64,000 nt of DNA from Crocosphaera sp. UHCC 0190 (GTDB taxonomy: Bacteria > Cyanobacteriota > Cyanobacteriia > Cyanobacteriales > Microcystaceae): positions 1 through 64,000 of the forward strand of contig NZ_JAYGHP010000009.1 in assembly GCF_034932065.1 (NCBI RefSeq), in the 5' to 3' direction. This document shows positions 43,098-51,733 of this stretch, in pieces. The position numbers and the translations under genes were made by a program. The notes below the pieces were generated by a model that saw nothing but the letters and a program-made list of their open reading frames with translations, searched no databases and was not told the origin of the DNA. How positions within the stretch are numbered: position 1 is the stretch's first letter; every line of letters begins with the position of its first letter.

Positions 43098-43193
43098 TTA
43101 TTTTTCGATGCGGGGGGGTTCCCGAAACGCAATGGCGAAGAACAACACAGCGAGGGCCATGGTTAAAACTAAGATATAAGCGACGCTTTCCAT
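43098..43193 (-). CDS. psbT: photosystem II reaction centre protein T
   Basis: A 31-residue single-helix subunit of photosystem II at the monomer-monomer interface next to D1 and CP47. The sequence begins MESVAYILVLTMALAVLF and ends with the family signature FREPPRIEK. It is too short for ordinary ORF finders. It is followed by nrdR as in many cyanobacteria. Upstream is not psbB (CP47), the usual partner, but a glycosyltransferase-like membrane protein gene whose stop codon is 76 bp away. A TGaTACACT extended -10-like box at about 43226-43234 may give it its own promoter. Confidence 0.95.
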   Translation of the reverse strand: MESVAYILVLTMALAVLFFAIAFREPPRIEK

Positions 43194-43225
43194 CTTAAGA
43201 ATTTCCTAAAATTACTTGCGTCTCT

Positions 43226-43234
43226 AGTGTATCA
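43226..43234 (-). promoter_or_regulatory. possible extended -10 promoter of psbT
   Basis: On the minus strand TGATACACT (TGn plus TACACT) lies about 33 bp before the psbT ATG. No good -35 at 17 bp is visible; the upstream region is a T/A-rich run. Position and the loss of psbB linkage are the main support. Confidence 0.3.
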
Positions 43235-43269
43235 AAAAATTGACAAAATTAAATTAAATTGTATTTTTC

Positions 43270-44682
43270 CTAACGATTAAAGACATGATTGAGGAAATAG
43301 GGAAGGACAAACAGTTGATTCTGGATAATTTGTCCCATCGTTACCGGAGCTTCTGAGGGAATCATCCCTGAGTCATACTGTAACCCCAATAGACCATTCC
43401 AAATCATAAAAAATACTGTTGAGATTAAACCGAAACGTTGCCAACTCGGACGGGGAAAATAATCCCAAAAGGCCGCCAACCCCATCACAAAAATAAAGCT
43501 ACAGTTGGCAAACATTCTCCCTCCAAAACTCGAACCTTGCCACCAACACCACCAAGCAGCGACCAAATACACTTGCATGGCAAAAGCGGTTAACATAATG
43601 CCAACTAACTGAGGAAATTTGCGGCTAACTAAGATTAAGCCAATAATTGACACCAATAGTAAGGGGTGCCAGGAAAACAAGCCATGAAACCCCGAAAATA
43701 GGACATTGAGAATTTGGGGGTTACTAAATTGAAAACTCCCTTGATGGCCTTCTGCTGTTCCTTCCTGTAAATAGGGTATATCAAAAAAACTGCCAAATTG
43801 CCACTGATAGATCAAAAATTGGGGCAACTGCATCAAAATTGCTACCAACCCAATAATCATTAAAGGACTCAACCCTGGCCAAATTAACTTAGTCTTTGAA
43901 ATTCCTTCTTGTCTTCCCACACTTCCTCCACTCTTTTGAGAAACCCATCGAGAAATCAGCCCCCAAACCACCGTTAAAATAGGCACAATAGCAAATAGAA
44001 TATCTTGAGGACGAACAAACCCTGCTAACCCTAAAATCAGTCCCATTAAAACCTGTTGACGGCGTTGTTTAAGCCAAGGGGTTGCTATCCAGATGTAAAA
44101 AAACATAGAAATCAAAAACTGCGATACAGCATGAGACATCGAAGTTTCTAAAGTCAGGTAAAAACTGAGGGGAGAAGCAAACCAAACCCCTGCCACCCCT
44201 AAAATACAAGCATTATGACTAAAAAAACGTCGGGCCCCTTTGTAACAAATTACCAGTCCCGTAATGCCTAACCCAATGCTACCTAAACAATAAAATAATT
44301 CATAAGGCCAAGATAAACCATTGACAGCCACATCTACCCCTAAAGCATTTAAGATCAAGGTGGCGAAATGTCCCACAGCAAAGAAGGGAGAAAGGACTAA
44401 GCCCAGACCTAAAGTATATTTACTATATTCGGGGATTTCTTTATCCACTCGCACACCACCCCCAAAATTAGAGGCAGAGTGAGATAAGTATTCATATTCA
44501 TTAGAAATTTTGAGATCGCCATCGAAAACCAGGGAACGGAGGGGCGTATAATAACCAATACCGTCCCCATAGACTCCAAACCCCACCAAATAAAAATTAA
44601 CCAAAAAAATCGTTAAGGTAATCCCGATACCCACCCATAGTAATCGTTTCGCCCAGACTGTATCGAGATTTTTTACATTCAT
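43270..44682 (-). CDS. membrane glycosyltransferase-like protein (GT39/ArnT-like)
   Basis: About 470 residues with roughly ten membrane helices. The first periplasmic loop after helix 1 carries an acidic GDGIGYYTPLRSLVFDGD segment. This resembles the DxD/DE loop of polyprenyl-phosphate-dependent mannosyl and aminoarabinose transferases. FVRPQDILFAI and FFDIPYLQEGT are also seen in bacterial relatives. The donor and acceptor are unknown. I chose the ATG at 44682; a GTG ten codons earlier is possible. It lies 68 bp downstream of the 2OG-oxygenase gene on the same strand. Confidence 0.7.
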   Translation of the reverse strand: MNVKNLDTVWAKRLLWVGIGITLTIFLVNFYLVGFGVYGDGIGYYTPLRSLVFDGDLKISNEYEYLSHSASNFGGGVRVDKEIPEYSKYTLGLGLVLSPFFAVGHFATLILNALGVDVAVNGLSWPYELFYCLGSIGLGITGLVICYKGARRFFSHNACILGVAGVWFASPLSFYLTLETSMSHAVSQFLISMFFYIWIATPWLKQRRQQVLMGLILGLAGFVRPQDILFAIVPILTVVWGLISRWVSQKSGGSVGRQEGISKTKLIWPGLSPLMIIGLVAILMQLPQFLIYQWQFGSFFDIPYLQEGTAEGHQGSFQFSNPQILNVLFSGFHGLFSWHPLLLVSIIGLILVSRKFPQLVGIMLTAFAMQVYLVAAWWCWWQGSSFGGRMFANCSFIFVMGLAAFWDYFPRPSWQRFGLISTVFFMIWNGLLGLQYDSGMIPSEAPVTMGQIIQNQLFVLPYFLNHVFNR

Positions 44683-44750
44683 TCGCTTAACCTTATAAAT
44701 CGATCTCGTCACCGATTATATAGCTATTTTTAAGGGAGTGCGAACATAAA

Positions 44751-45638
44751 TTATTCTCCACGGCGCAACCATCCATTAATAGTAAAGCGACTATTTGCAA
44801 AGATTCGAGAAGAACAACTTACGGGCATTACTTCATGTTTACTGCGACTATCAAAAAAGACAATACTATTATTACGGGGTTCAACAATTTGGAAATTTTC
44901 ATGTCTTTCTAGAGAAGTCTCTTGTAAGTCAGTTTCATAAATCCTTAATTCTCCACCAGAGAAAGATTTTGGTTCTCGATAAAAGTAGTAGACATAGGTG
45001 AATTCACGAGTACAAGTTTCTGGGGAACCAGAATCATTATGAATTTTATAATAACAACCATCATTGTGCGCCGTTAGCTGCATTTCAACTTCACTGATAG
45101 AAAATGAAGGATGATTTAATTGTTTGAGTATCCCCCCGATCATCCCCAAAAGTTTCTGGCGAATAATTTGATAGAATTCAGGAAAAAATGTTGCATAAAG
45201 CACCGCAGACTTCCGATAATCTGAGGCTTGTGTTGAGGTGGTAGAGCCGATAAAATTATCGGAATATTGAAGGGCAATTTCTAACAATTTTTGGTTTTCT
45301 TTTGGAGATAAAAAGTTATCAATTTGATAGTATTTTGCTGGTAAATTATTTGAGTGCAACAAGGTTGAGGATGGCGATGAAGTCTTCTGACAGCAAGCAT
45401 TTGGCAGAGAGAGACTGTTGGTTAATTGCGGTGATGTTCCCACCATCTCTAAGATTTTTAGGGCGACTGCTGCCTTATCTTGTGCCGAAAATTCTGGATT
45501 ATTAAGAATACTTTCAAGGGTATCAAAGGATTGAGCAACTAAAGATTGAAGCCTGTCTATAGATGAGTAATTTTCAGGGATAATTGACCCTAATTCATTT
45601 CTTACTCCATTGGGGATAACACTTTTTTCTGAAAACAT
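44751..45638 (-). CDS. 2-oxoglutarate/Fe(II)-dependent oxygenase, prolyl 4-hydroxylase type
   Basis: About 295 residues. The N-terminal third (to about 100) is a helical unknown part; the rest is a P4H-like double-stranded beta-helix. Iron ligands: His and Asp in YYKIHNDSGSP (HxD) and His in SRSKHEVMPV; Arg in RFTINGWLRR should bind 2-oxoglutarate. TYVYYFYREPKSFSGGELRIYE is typical of the fold (read as two blocks). The substrate is unknown; relatives hydroxylate proline in proteins or free amino acids. I chose the ATG at 45638, with GAGGA upstream, rather than a TTG at 45653. Confidence 0.87.
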   Translation of the reverse strand: MFSEKSVIPNGVRNELGSIIPENYSSIDRLQSLVAQSFDTLESILNNPEFSAQDKAAVALKILEMVGTSPQLTNSLSLPNACCQKTSSPSSTLLHSNNLPAKYYQIDNFLSPKENQKLLEIALQYSDNFIGSTTSTQASDYRKSAVLYATFFPEFYQIIRQKLLGMIGGILKQLNHPSFSISEVEMQLTAHNDGCYYKIHNDSGSPETCTREFTYVYYFYREPKSFSGGELRIYETDLQETSLERHENFQIVEPRNNSIVFFDSRSKHEVMPVSCSSRIFANSRFTINGWLRRGE

Positions 45639-45901
45639 TGAATAAATCCTCAAATATTACTATGGTTTTTATTCGTTAGAATAATAGTGCAATAGAACTT
45701 TAGTACCAAGACAATGATTAAAATTCAGCATTTTCTAACATAAGTCTAGAATGCCCAAATTTTTCTGATCTCTTAAGCCCCATTTTCTTAAACAGCATTT
45801 ATCCTGAAAGATATAGCCAATTCAGGGATCACACGCCCCAATTACCCAACCTTCCTAACCCCCCTCTGCATTGGTAAGATTGTCAGTCTAGTAGTGTGGT
45901 A

Positions 45902-46576
45902 ATGAAAGAATTAGAACGGTATTACAAAGTGTTAGGATTACAGATAGGCGCATCCCTTGAGGAAATTAACCAAGCCTATCGAGACTTGGCGTTTATTTGG
46001 CATCCTGATCGTCTTCCGAAGGATAATGAGCGATTATTAGCTAAAGCGGTGGCTAAACTGCAAGAAATTAATCACGCTCGTGAACAACTTAAGTCAATTC
46101 AAGTATTATCTCAACCGTCGAGTCGTACTCAAGTGAGTCAGGAAAAACCTTCTCCTTCTTCTGTTTATCGTGATCGTCGTCCTTCTGAAAGTCAAGCACA
46201 ACGCCCTTATTATCGAGATTTAACGGGAGTTGATTTGAGGGGGGCTAATTTAAAAGAAAAAGATTTATCGGGTAGAACACTCATTCAAGCGAATTTAAGT
46301 TATGCGGATTTGAGTGATACTTTTTTGCATAAAGTTAATTTAGAACAGGCTAATTTGTTTCGGGCTAATTTATTTCGGGCTAATTTACTTCAAGCTAATT
46401 TACGTCAAGCTAATTTACAGGAAGTTAATTTAATCGGGGCGGATTTGAGTGGGGCAGATTTAAGTGAGGCGGATTTATCAGGGGCAAAAGTGAGTGCAGG
46501 TAATCGAATTTTAGTGAAGTTAACGGGGACAATTTTAAGGGGGGCAATTTTGCCTGATGGAACCATTCATCCTTAG
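45902..46576 (+). CDS. DnaJ domain - pentapeptide repeat fusion protein
   Basis: About 224 residues. An N-terminal J-domain (about 5-65; YYKVLGLQIGASLEEINQAYRDLA, read as the J helix I-II region, with the HPD motif in FIWHPDRLP) is joined by a Ser/Gln/Arg-rich linker to about 15 pentapeptides (about 110-200; ANLFRANLFRANLLQANL). The J-domain should recruit DnaK/Hsp70, and the beta-helix may be the substrate-binding part. The start is the ATG at 45902; the frame opens two codons earlier at GTG. It is divergent from the 2OG-oxygenase gene. Confidence 0.9.
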   Translation: MKELERYYKVLGLQIGASLEEINQAYRDLAFIWHPDRLPKDNERLLAKAVAKLQEINHAREQLKSIQVLSQPSSRTQVSQEKPSPSSVYRDRRPSESQAQRPYYRDLTGVDLRGANLKEKDLSGRTLIQANLSYADLSDTFLHKVNLEQANLFRANLFRANLLQANLRQANLQEVNLIGADLSGADLSEADLSGAKVSAGNRILVKLTGTILRGAILPDGTIHP

Positions 46577-46608
46577 AGTTAAATTGTGATTTATAGGAGA
46601 ATAAATCA

Positions 46609-46782
46609 ATGATAATGAAGGTGCAAAAAGCAACTTTAACGACTATATTGATTGGTTTACTTTTCTGCTTTCCTGTTGTTATTGATAGTAATTATTTTGA
46701 TTTTTTGCTAGTTTTAAGCCACTCAAACCACAATATACTAATCATCCCTCCTACTAAACAAATCCCTAAATCTAGAGGATGA
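46609..46782 (+). CDS. possible truncated secreted or membrane peptide
   Basis: A 57-codon frame with a strong ribosome site (AGGAGA at 46595-46600, 8 bases before ATG) and a signal-peptide-like start (MIMKVQKATLTTILIGLLFC). It lies 33 bp after the DnaJ-pentapeptide gene, and its second half runs antisense into the end of the P-type ATPase gene. It may be the remaining N-terminus of an exported protein whose body was lost. It is weakly supported as a functional gene. Confidence 0.3.
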   Translation: MIMKVQKATLTTILIGLLFCFPVVIDSNYFDFLLVLSHSNHNILIIPPTKQIPKSRG

Positions 46783-49271
46783 AGCGTCGAAAAACGAAAG
46801 AGGTGACGCAAAAAAGGAATATATAACACCAACCCCATAAACACGATCGCACCGCCAATAACCCACCAGAGAGCGGGATTCGGGGCTTGTACTGTTTCTA
46901 CAATGGTTCTTGACCAAGATCGGTTAGTGAGAATTAAGCTTAAATTTGCCACAATTAGGGTAGTAAAGGCAAAAGCGCGGGCCTCTTGTTCTCCCTGTCC
47001 TCGATAAAGGGCGATCGCAAAGATAATCACAAGAATTAACAATACCCCAACCCCTTGCAACACACTTAACCCCAACATCTCACGACTAAATAGGGGAATT
47101 TTGGGGTCACGGGGGGGACGCTTCATCACATTGTATTCGGCTGATTCAGCTTCAAAAACGATGGAACAGGCAGGATCAATGATTAAATGCAAAAAAGCAA
47201 TATGAATAGGAAGTAAAACCAGGGGCCATTTTAATAAAACCGGAATTAAAGACATTCCAGCAATAGGAACATGAATGGCTAAGGTGTAAGCCATCGCTTT
47301 TTTAAGATTGTCGAAGATACGCCGCCCTAATTTTACTGATTGGACTATAGAAGCAAAATCATCATCTAATAACACTAAATCTGCTGATTCCCTGGCGACA
47401 TCTGTGCCTCTACCACCCATCGCAATACCAATTTGAGCAGACTTCAAGGCCGGGGCATCATTGACCCCATCTCCTGTCATAGCAACGATTTCGCCGTTTT
47501 TCTTCAACGCATTGACGAGACGGAGTTTCTGTTCAGGAACCATACGTGCAAAGATATTCACCGTTTGGATGCGTCCGAGTAATTCGTTATCCCCCATTTC
47601 TTGCAGTTCTTGCCCTGTAATGACTGAATTACTGGCATTTAACCCTATTTCTCGCGCAATTTTCTGGGCTGTTCCTGGATAGTCTCCCGTAATCATCACT
47701 ACTCGAATTCCTGCGGTGTAACATTCTTTAATAGATTGTGCTACGGTAGGACGTACTGGATCAGCTAATCCAATTAATCCTAAAAATTCAAATTGAAAGT
47801 CATGTTGTTGTTGAGGAAGGTCATTTTTGACTAAAACATCAGGATGAACCCCTTTTCCTCTAGCTACCCCTAAAACCCGTAACCCTTGATTTGCAAGGCA
47901 TTGAATGTGTTGAGAGAGTTCTTCTCGCAAGTTAGGATCAAAATGACACAAATCGGCGATCGCTTCGGGGGCCCCTTTTGCGGCAATGACATAATTTGAG
48001 TTATCTGATGACTGCCAAACCCTAGACATGGCTAATAATTCAGGAGAGAGAGGATATTCATGCACCAGAGTCCAATTCTTATGAATATGCTCAGTATTGG
48101 CTAAATAATCATCCCCTAGCTGTTTAAATGCCTTTTCCATCGGATCAAAAGGATCTTTCTGACTGGCTAAAATACTAAACTCAATTAACCCATGAACCGC
48201 TTCCGGTAAAGCTTCTCGTTCATGAAGGGTCAAATCATAGTTATAAGCATTAAAGGGGGAGTCCTTAAACGCAACCATCTGATGCACAGACATTTGATTT
48301 AAGGTTAGGGTTCCTGTTTTATCGACACAAAGAACAGTTGCAGAACCCAAGGTTTCAACGGCCGGCATTCTGCGGGTTAAAACGCGATTTTGAGAAATTC
48401 GCCAGGCCCCTAACGCCAGAAAAATGGTCAAGACAACGGGGAATTCATTGGGCAAAATCGCCATTGCTAGGGCAATTCCGGCTAAAAATCCCTGTAACCA
48501 ATTACCTCTGGTTAGACCATAAATGACAATTACGGCCAGACAAATGGCGATCGCAATCCAAATTAATTTATTAACTAAATCTTTAGTTTCCCGTTGTAAG
48601 GGGGTGTCTTCGGTGGTAACGGTTTGTAACGCTTTGCCAATTTTACCTAATTCTGTTTGAGGACCGATGGCTTTAACTTCGGCCATACCTTGGCCCTGAA
48701 CGATCAAAGTCCCGGAATAAACAAAGGGTAAGTCATCCCCTCCTGGGTGGTCTATGGGGGTTTGAGAGTTTCCTGATACTTTTCTAACGGGGAGAGATTC
48801 TCCGGTTAATAAGGATTCATCGGCGGTTATATTAGTAGACGAGAATAGGAGGGCATCGGCTGGCACACGGTCGCCTTCTGATAATATTAAAATATCCCCT
48901 CGTACCACTTCCCGTCCGGCAATGCGTTGTTTTTGTCCATCTCTGATGACGGAAGCGCGAGGACTAGAGAGATCTCGTAATGCGTCTAAGGCACTTTCGG
49001 TTTTTTGGTCTTGATAGAGGGTGATCCCCATAATAAAGAAGATGAAACCTAGCAATATCAAGGCTTCTTGTCTGTCTCCGAGTAACCAATAAATGATGCC
49101 ACAAGCGACTAATAATAAGAAAATGGGTTCGCTGAGGACTTCTAAGGCGATCGCCAATAAGCCACCTCGTTTACTGGTGGGGAGTTCGTTGTAACCGTCT
49201 TGTTTGAGTCTTTGGGCAGCCTCTAGATCGGATAAACCCATTGGGGTGTTAGGATCTGGTAAATTAGTCAT
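46692..49271 (-). CDS. P-type cation-transporting ATPase (P2 type, Ca2+-like)
   Basis: An 859-residue ATP-driven cation pump of the plasma membrane. It has the N-terminal cation-ATPase domain (LSDLEAAQRLKQDGYNELP), the actuator motif LTGESLPVRK, the phosphorylation site VDKTGTLTLNQM (Asp317), the nucleotide-binding loop AKGAPEAI, MTGDGVNDAPALKSAQIG and six C-terminal-half helices. The membrane motif AILPNEFPVVL (helix 4; PEG-like position reads PNEFP) differs from the PEGLP of classical Ca2+ pumps, so the transported ion (Ca2+, Mn2+ or other) is open. It is transcribed alone, downstream of sodB on the same strand. Confidence 0.9.
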   Translation of the reverse strand: MTNLPDPNTPMGLSDLEAAQRLKQDGYNELPTSKRGGLLAIALEVLSEPIFLLLVACGIIYWLLGDRQEALILLGFIFFIMGITLYQDQKTESALDALRDLSSPRASVIRDGQKQRIAGREVVRGDILILSEGDRVPADALLFSSTNITADESLLTGESLPVRKVSGNSQTPIDHPGGDDLPFVYSGTLIVQGQGMAEVKAIGPQTELGKIGKALQTVTTEDTPLQRETKDLVNKLIWIAIAICLAVIVIYGLTRGNWLQGFLAGIALAMAILPNEFPVVLTIFLALGAWRISQNRVLTRRMPAVETLGSATVLCVDKTGTLTLNQMSVHQMVAFKDSPFNAYNYDLTLHEREALPEAVHGLIEFSILASQKDPFDPMEKAFKQLGDDYLANTEHIHKNWTLVHEYPLSPELLAMSRVWQSSDNSNYVIAAKGAPEAIADLCHFDPNLREELSQHIQCLANQGLRVLGVARGKGVHPDVLVKNDLPQQQHDFQFEFLGLIGLADPVRPTVAQSIKECYTAGIRVVMITGDYPGTAQKIAREIGLNASNSVITGQELQEMGDNELLGRIQTVNIFARMVPEQKLRLVNALKKNGEIVAMTGDGVNDAPALKSAQIGIAMGGRGTDVARESADLVLLDDDFASIVQSVKLGRRIFDNLKKAMAYTLAIHVPIAGMSLIPVLLKWPLVLLPIHIAFLHLIIDPACSIVFEAESAEYNVMKRPPRDPKIPLFSREMLGLSVLQGVGVLLILVIIFAIALYRGQGEQEARAFAFTTLIVANLSLILTNRSWSRTIVETVQAPNPALWWVIGGAIVFMGLVLYIPFLRHLFRFSTLHPLDLGICLVGGMISILWFEWLKTSKKSK

Positions 49272-49393
49272 AAACGGTTGTATATAGTAATTTTTATGCT
49301 GATGTGGAACAATCTTCTAGCTTGTCACCGGCAGGATGTATTTTACTTGTGCGCGAATAATTTAGACTAGCTATATAAACATAATCCTACCCC

Positions 49394-49421
49394 AAAAATA
49401 AGGGTGGGCATTGCCCACCCT
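49394..49421 (-). terminator. sodB terminator made from a GTGGGCA palindrome
   Basis: AGGGTGGGCA/TGCCCACCCT (49401-49421) is a near-perfect palindrome, followed on the minus strand by TATTTTTG (49394-49400). It lies 27 bp after the sodB stop. The same palindrome family occurs at 36141-36203 and 52845-52865, so a dispersed repeat seems to serve as terminator here. Confidence 0.7.
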
Positions 49422-49447
49422 ACTAAGAGACTTTTTAATTAAGAGAA

Positions 49448-50050
49448 TTAGGCAACTTTGGCATAATTAGCTGCCACAAAGTCCCAATTTATTAAGCTAC
49501 TAACAAAAGTATCCATGTAAGCAGGACGCTTATTTTGGTAATCTAAATAATAGGCGTGTTCCCAAACATCCATTGTTAATAAGGGAATTTGTCCAGCCGT
49601 CATGGGGTTGTCTGCATTAGGGGTTTTGGTAACTTTTAAGGTACCATTATCTAATACTAACCAAGCCCAACCGCTACCAAATTGAGTAGCACCTGCACTT
49701 TTGAAGGCTTCAACAAACTTTTCAAAGCTACCAAAATCAGCTTTAATTTTATCAGCTAATGCGCCAGTTGGAGTGCCACCACCATTAGGTTTGATACAAT
49801 TCCAATAAAAGGAATGATTCCATGCTTGGGCAGCATTATTAAATAGTCCTTGTTTAGAAGCATCACCCGCAATATGTTTGATAACTTCTTCAAGGGTTTT
49901 ACTGTCTAAATCAGTCCCTTTAACTGCATTATTGTAGTTAGTGACGTAAGCTGCATGATGCTTATCGTGATGGAATTCTAAGGTACTTTTAGAAATATGG
50001 GGTTCTAATGCAGTATAGTCGAAAGGTAATGTAGGAAGTTCGTAAGCCAT
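49448..50050 (-). CDS. sodB: superoxide dismutase (Fe)
   Basis: Converts superoxide to H2O2 and O2 in the cytosol. A 200-residue Fe/Mn-SOD. Metal ligands: His in STLEFHHDKHH (about His27), His in QAWNHSFYWNC (about His79) and Asp/His in DVWEHAYYLDY (about Asp162, His166). The Fe type is indicated by NNAAQAWNH, with the outer-sphere Gln in the N-terminal domain, and by FGSGWAWLVL. It has its own hairpin-bearing leader and a terminator. Confidence 0.95.
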   Translation of the reverse strand: MAYELPTLPFDYTALEPHISKSTLEFHHDKHHAAYVTNYNNAVKGTDLDSKTLEEVIKHIAGDASKQGLFNNAAQAWNHSFYWNCIKPNGGGTPTGALADKIKADFGSFEKFVEAFKSAGATQFGSGWAWLVLDNGTLKVTKTPNADNPMTAGQIPLLTMDVWEHAYYLDYQNKRPAYMDTFVSSLINWDFVAANYAKVA

Positions 50051-50114
50051 GGGTGTTCAATCCTCTGTCGATTGCTTCGATTAATCATTATTTATTAAGT
50101 TATGTTTGTCATTG

Positions 50115-50145
50115 CTCAGACTTTTGCGTATGAATACGGTCTGAG
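50115..50145 (-). promoter_or_regulatory. hairpin in the sodB upstream region
   Basis: CTCAGAC (50115-50121) pairs with GTCTGAG (50139-50145); an inner CGTA/TACG stem closes the loop. It lies about 65-95 bp before the sodB start, so it may be a transcription-factor operator or part of the 5' leader. Confidence 0.4.
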
Positions 50146-50240
50146 GCTGACTGCAATAAAACTTAATACTTAGATCTTAGCTTAAAACGTTACCGAATCC
50201 AAATTAAGTAGATATACTTTCTAGATTTTGGTGTTTATCC

Positions 50241-50708
50241 TTACATTTGATTTATTTTTTCACAGAACCAATCTTCATCTAACAATTGTTGTATTGTATA
50301 GGGGCATTCTTGGGGGAAAGTATCTAATCCTGATTTAACTGAAACATATTTACGTGCTTTCTTATAAATAATAGAAAGATTCTCCTCAAGATAATTATAG
50401 AAATTCGTTGTCATACGTCTATTAATTTGAGTACGAAAACCGATCACTTCCGCACACCAGTTTCGATAATTTATTTCATTCTCATTATGCCAATATTCTA
50501 TCATCAGCAAATGACGAATAATCTGTTCTAATAGGCTTTCTATTTTATGCTTTTTTTCGCTTCCTAAATCATCTAACTCCTCAATTAAATTTTCTAAATC
50601 TAATTCATTAAACCTTTTTTCTCTTAACAATTTTAGGGTTTCTCTGATCCATAGATAATCGTCAATTTCATACAATTCTTTGAGATTATGTACTGTTGAT
50701 ATATTCAT
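50241..50708 (-). CDS. DUF29 family protein
   Basis: A 155-residue all-helical protein, paralogue of the protein encoded at 37091-37543: LYEIDDYLWIRETLKLLREKR, then LDLENLIEELDDLGSEKK, IIRHLLMIEYW and the C-terminal FPQECPYTIQQLL. The function is unknown. It is monocistronic; a MITE-like element begins 63 bp upstream of its start. Confidence 0.87.
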   Translation of the reverse strand: MNISTVHNLKELYEIDDYLWIRETLKLLREKRFNELDLENLIEELDDLGSEKKHKIESLLEQIIRHLLMIEYWHNENEINYRNWCAEVIGFRTQINRRMTTNFYNYLEENLSIIYKKARKYVSVKSGLDTFPQECPYTIQQLLDEDWFCEKINQM

Positions 50709-50770
50709 GATGCCTTACCGTTATTCTTGACCTTCCCTAAAACCATTATAGCTCATTCTATCATCTAGAT

Positions 50771-50915
50771 TATATAGCAATCAGTAATGATATGTGAGAA
50801 GCAAAAACATACTAGGACATAATGGTATTATGTCCCTACCAATATACCCTTGTAGGGATTTAACACTGTTAAATCCTCCTAATTTTCTCATAACGCCAAA
50901 CCTGATTGCTATATA
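50771..50915. mobile_element. MITE-like element, 145 bp
   Basis: Perfect 14-bp terminal inverted repeats: TATATAGCAATCAG (50771-50784) and CTGATTGCTATATA (50902-50915). If the outer TA on each side is a target duplication, the element is TATAGCAATCAG...CTGATTGCTATA, as expected for MITEs of the IS630/Tc1 type. Inside are two perfect hairpins: GGACATAAT/ATTATGTCC (about 50816-50836) and GGATTTAAC/GTTAAATCC (about 50857-50877). There is no coding capacity. Confidence 0.7.
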
Positions 50916-50965
50916 TAAACTTAGAGATAAACTAGGTTGATTTTAGTTTAATAAGATAAGAAATA

Positions 50966-51469
50966 TCAAGAATAATGATTGTCATTAAGCATTTTTTGAA
51001 CATTATTAATAGCTTTTTGAGGATTAATTGCTAAAGTTACTAAATTAGGCGATAGTTGTTTAAAAAAATGTTTACTTTCTGGGTTTTCATTTAAGAAAAT
51101 AACAGGTTTATTATTTTTCAATGCTAAAGCTATTTCTGATGCAGTTCCTAACCCCATTCCACAAGCAATTATAACATCAGAAGATAATACATTAATGTTA
51201 TTTCGAGCGTTACCTAAATCAGTCACAATAGGAATATCAATAAACTCAGAGAGATTTTTAGTATTATTATCAGGTAAAATTCCGATAGTTAACCCCCCGA
51301 ATTCTTTGGCCCCTTTGCTTGCTGCATCCATTACCCCTACATTGCGTCCACCTGTTAATAATATCCAGCCTTCTTGAGCAATTAATTTTCCTAATTCGTA
51401 GGCGTTTTTAATGTCTGTCTCTGTTGCTAATTCTCCTGGCCCCATAACTCCAATAATTGGTTTTCTCAT
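50966..51469 (-). CDS. SLOG/LOG-like nucleotide-binding protein (TIGR00725 family)
   Basis: A 167-residue Rossmann-like protein. IGVMGPGELA is the first loop, LLTGGRNVGVMDAASKGAKE is the GG(x)GxM-type phosphate and ribose-binding motif, and GMGLGTASEIALAL replaces the PGGxGTxxE motif of LOG enzymes while keeping GT..E. Relatives are cytokinin-type phosphoribohydrolases or nucleotide-ligand sensors. The weakened PGG motif makes the hydrolase activity uncertain. It is monocistronic. Confidence 0.82.
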   Translation of the reverse strand: MRKPIIGVMGPGELATETDIKNAYELGKLIAQEGWILLTGGRNVGVMDAASKGAKEFGGLTIGILPDNNTKNLSEFIDIPIVTDLGNARNNINVLSSDVIIACGMGLGTASEIALALKNNKPVIFLNENPESKHFFKQLSPNLVTLAINPQKAINNVQKMLNDNHYS

Positions 51470-51494
51470 AATTTATTCGGTTTCTCATTAACAA

Positions 51495-51561
51495 GTAGGG
51501 TGGGTTAGGTGGCAAGAATTTATGAAAATAACTGATTGTTTAAAATCCATCGTAACCCACC
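51495..51561. repeat. GTAGGGTGGGTTA...TAACCCACC repeat, copy 2
   Basis: The same outer arms as the copy at 36960-37027: GTAGGGTGGGTTAG at the left and ATCCATCGTAACCCACC at the right, about 67 bp in total. Confidence 0.65.
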
Positions 51562-51733
51562 AGAATTTGTTTATTGACTAAAATAGCGAGTCAAAAATTC
51601 TTGAGGTTTAAGAATAGAAATATCGAGATAAAGATATAATATTGTAGCTTTAGTATAACGCACCATCGGATAATCAGCCTATATCTTTAGAGATACTTAA
51701 AAAATCAAGGATTAACTATAATTGGGGATAAAA

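Noticed and set aside
46692-49271. Heavy-metal (P1B) ATPase
   Set aside because: No CxxC metal-binding domain and no CPC motif in the membrane helix; the cation-ATPase N and C domains point to the P2 type.
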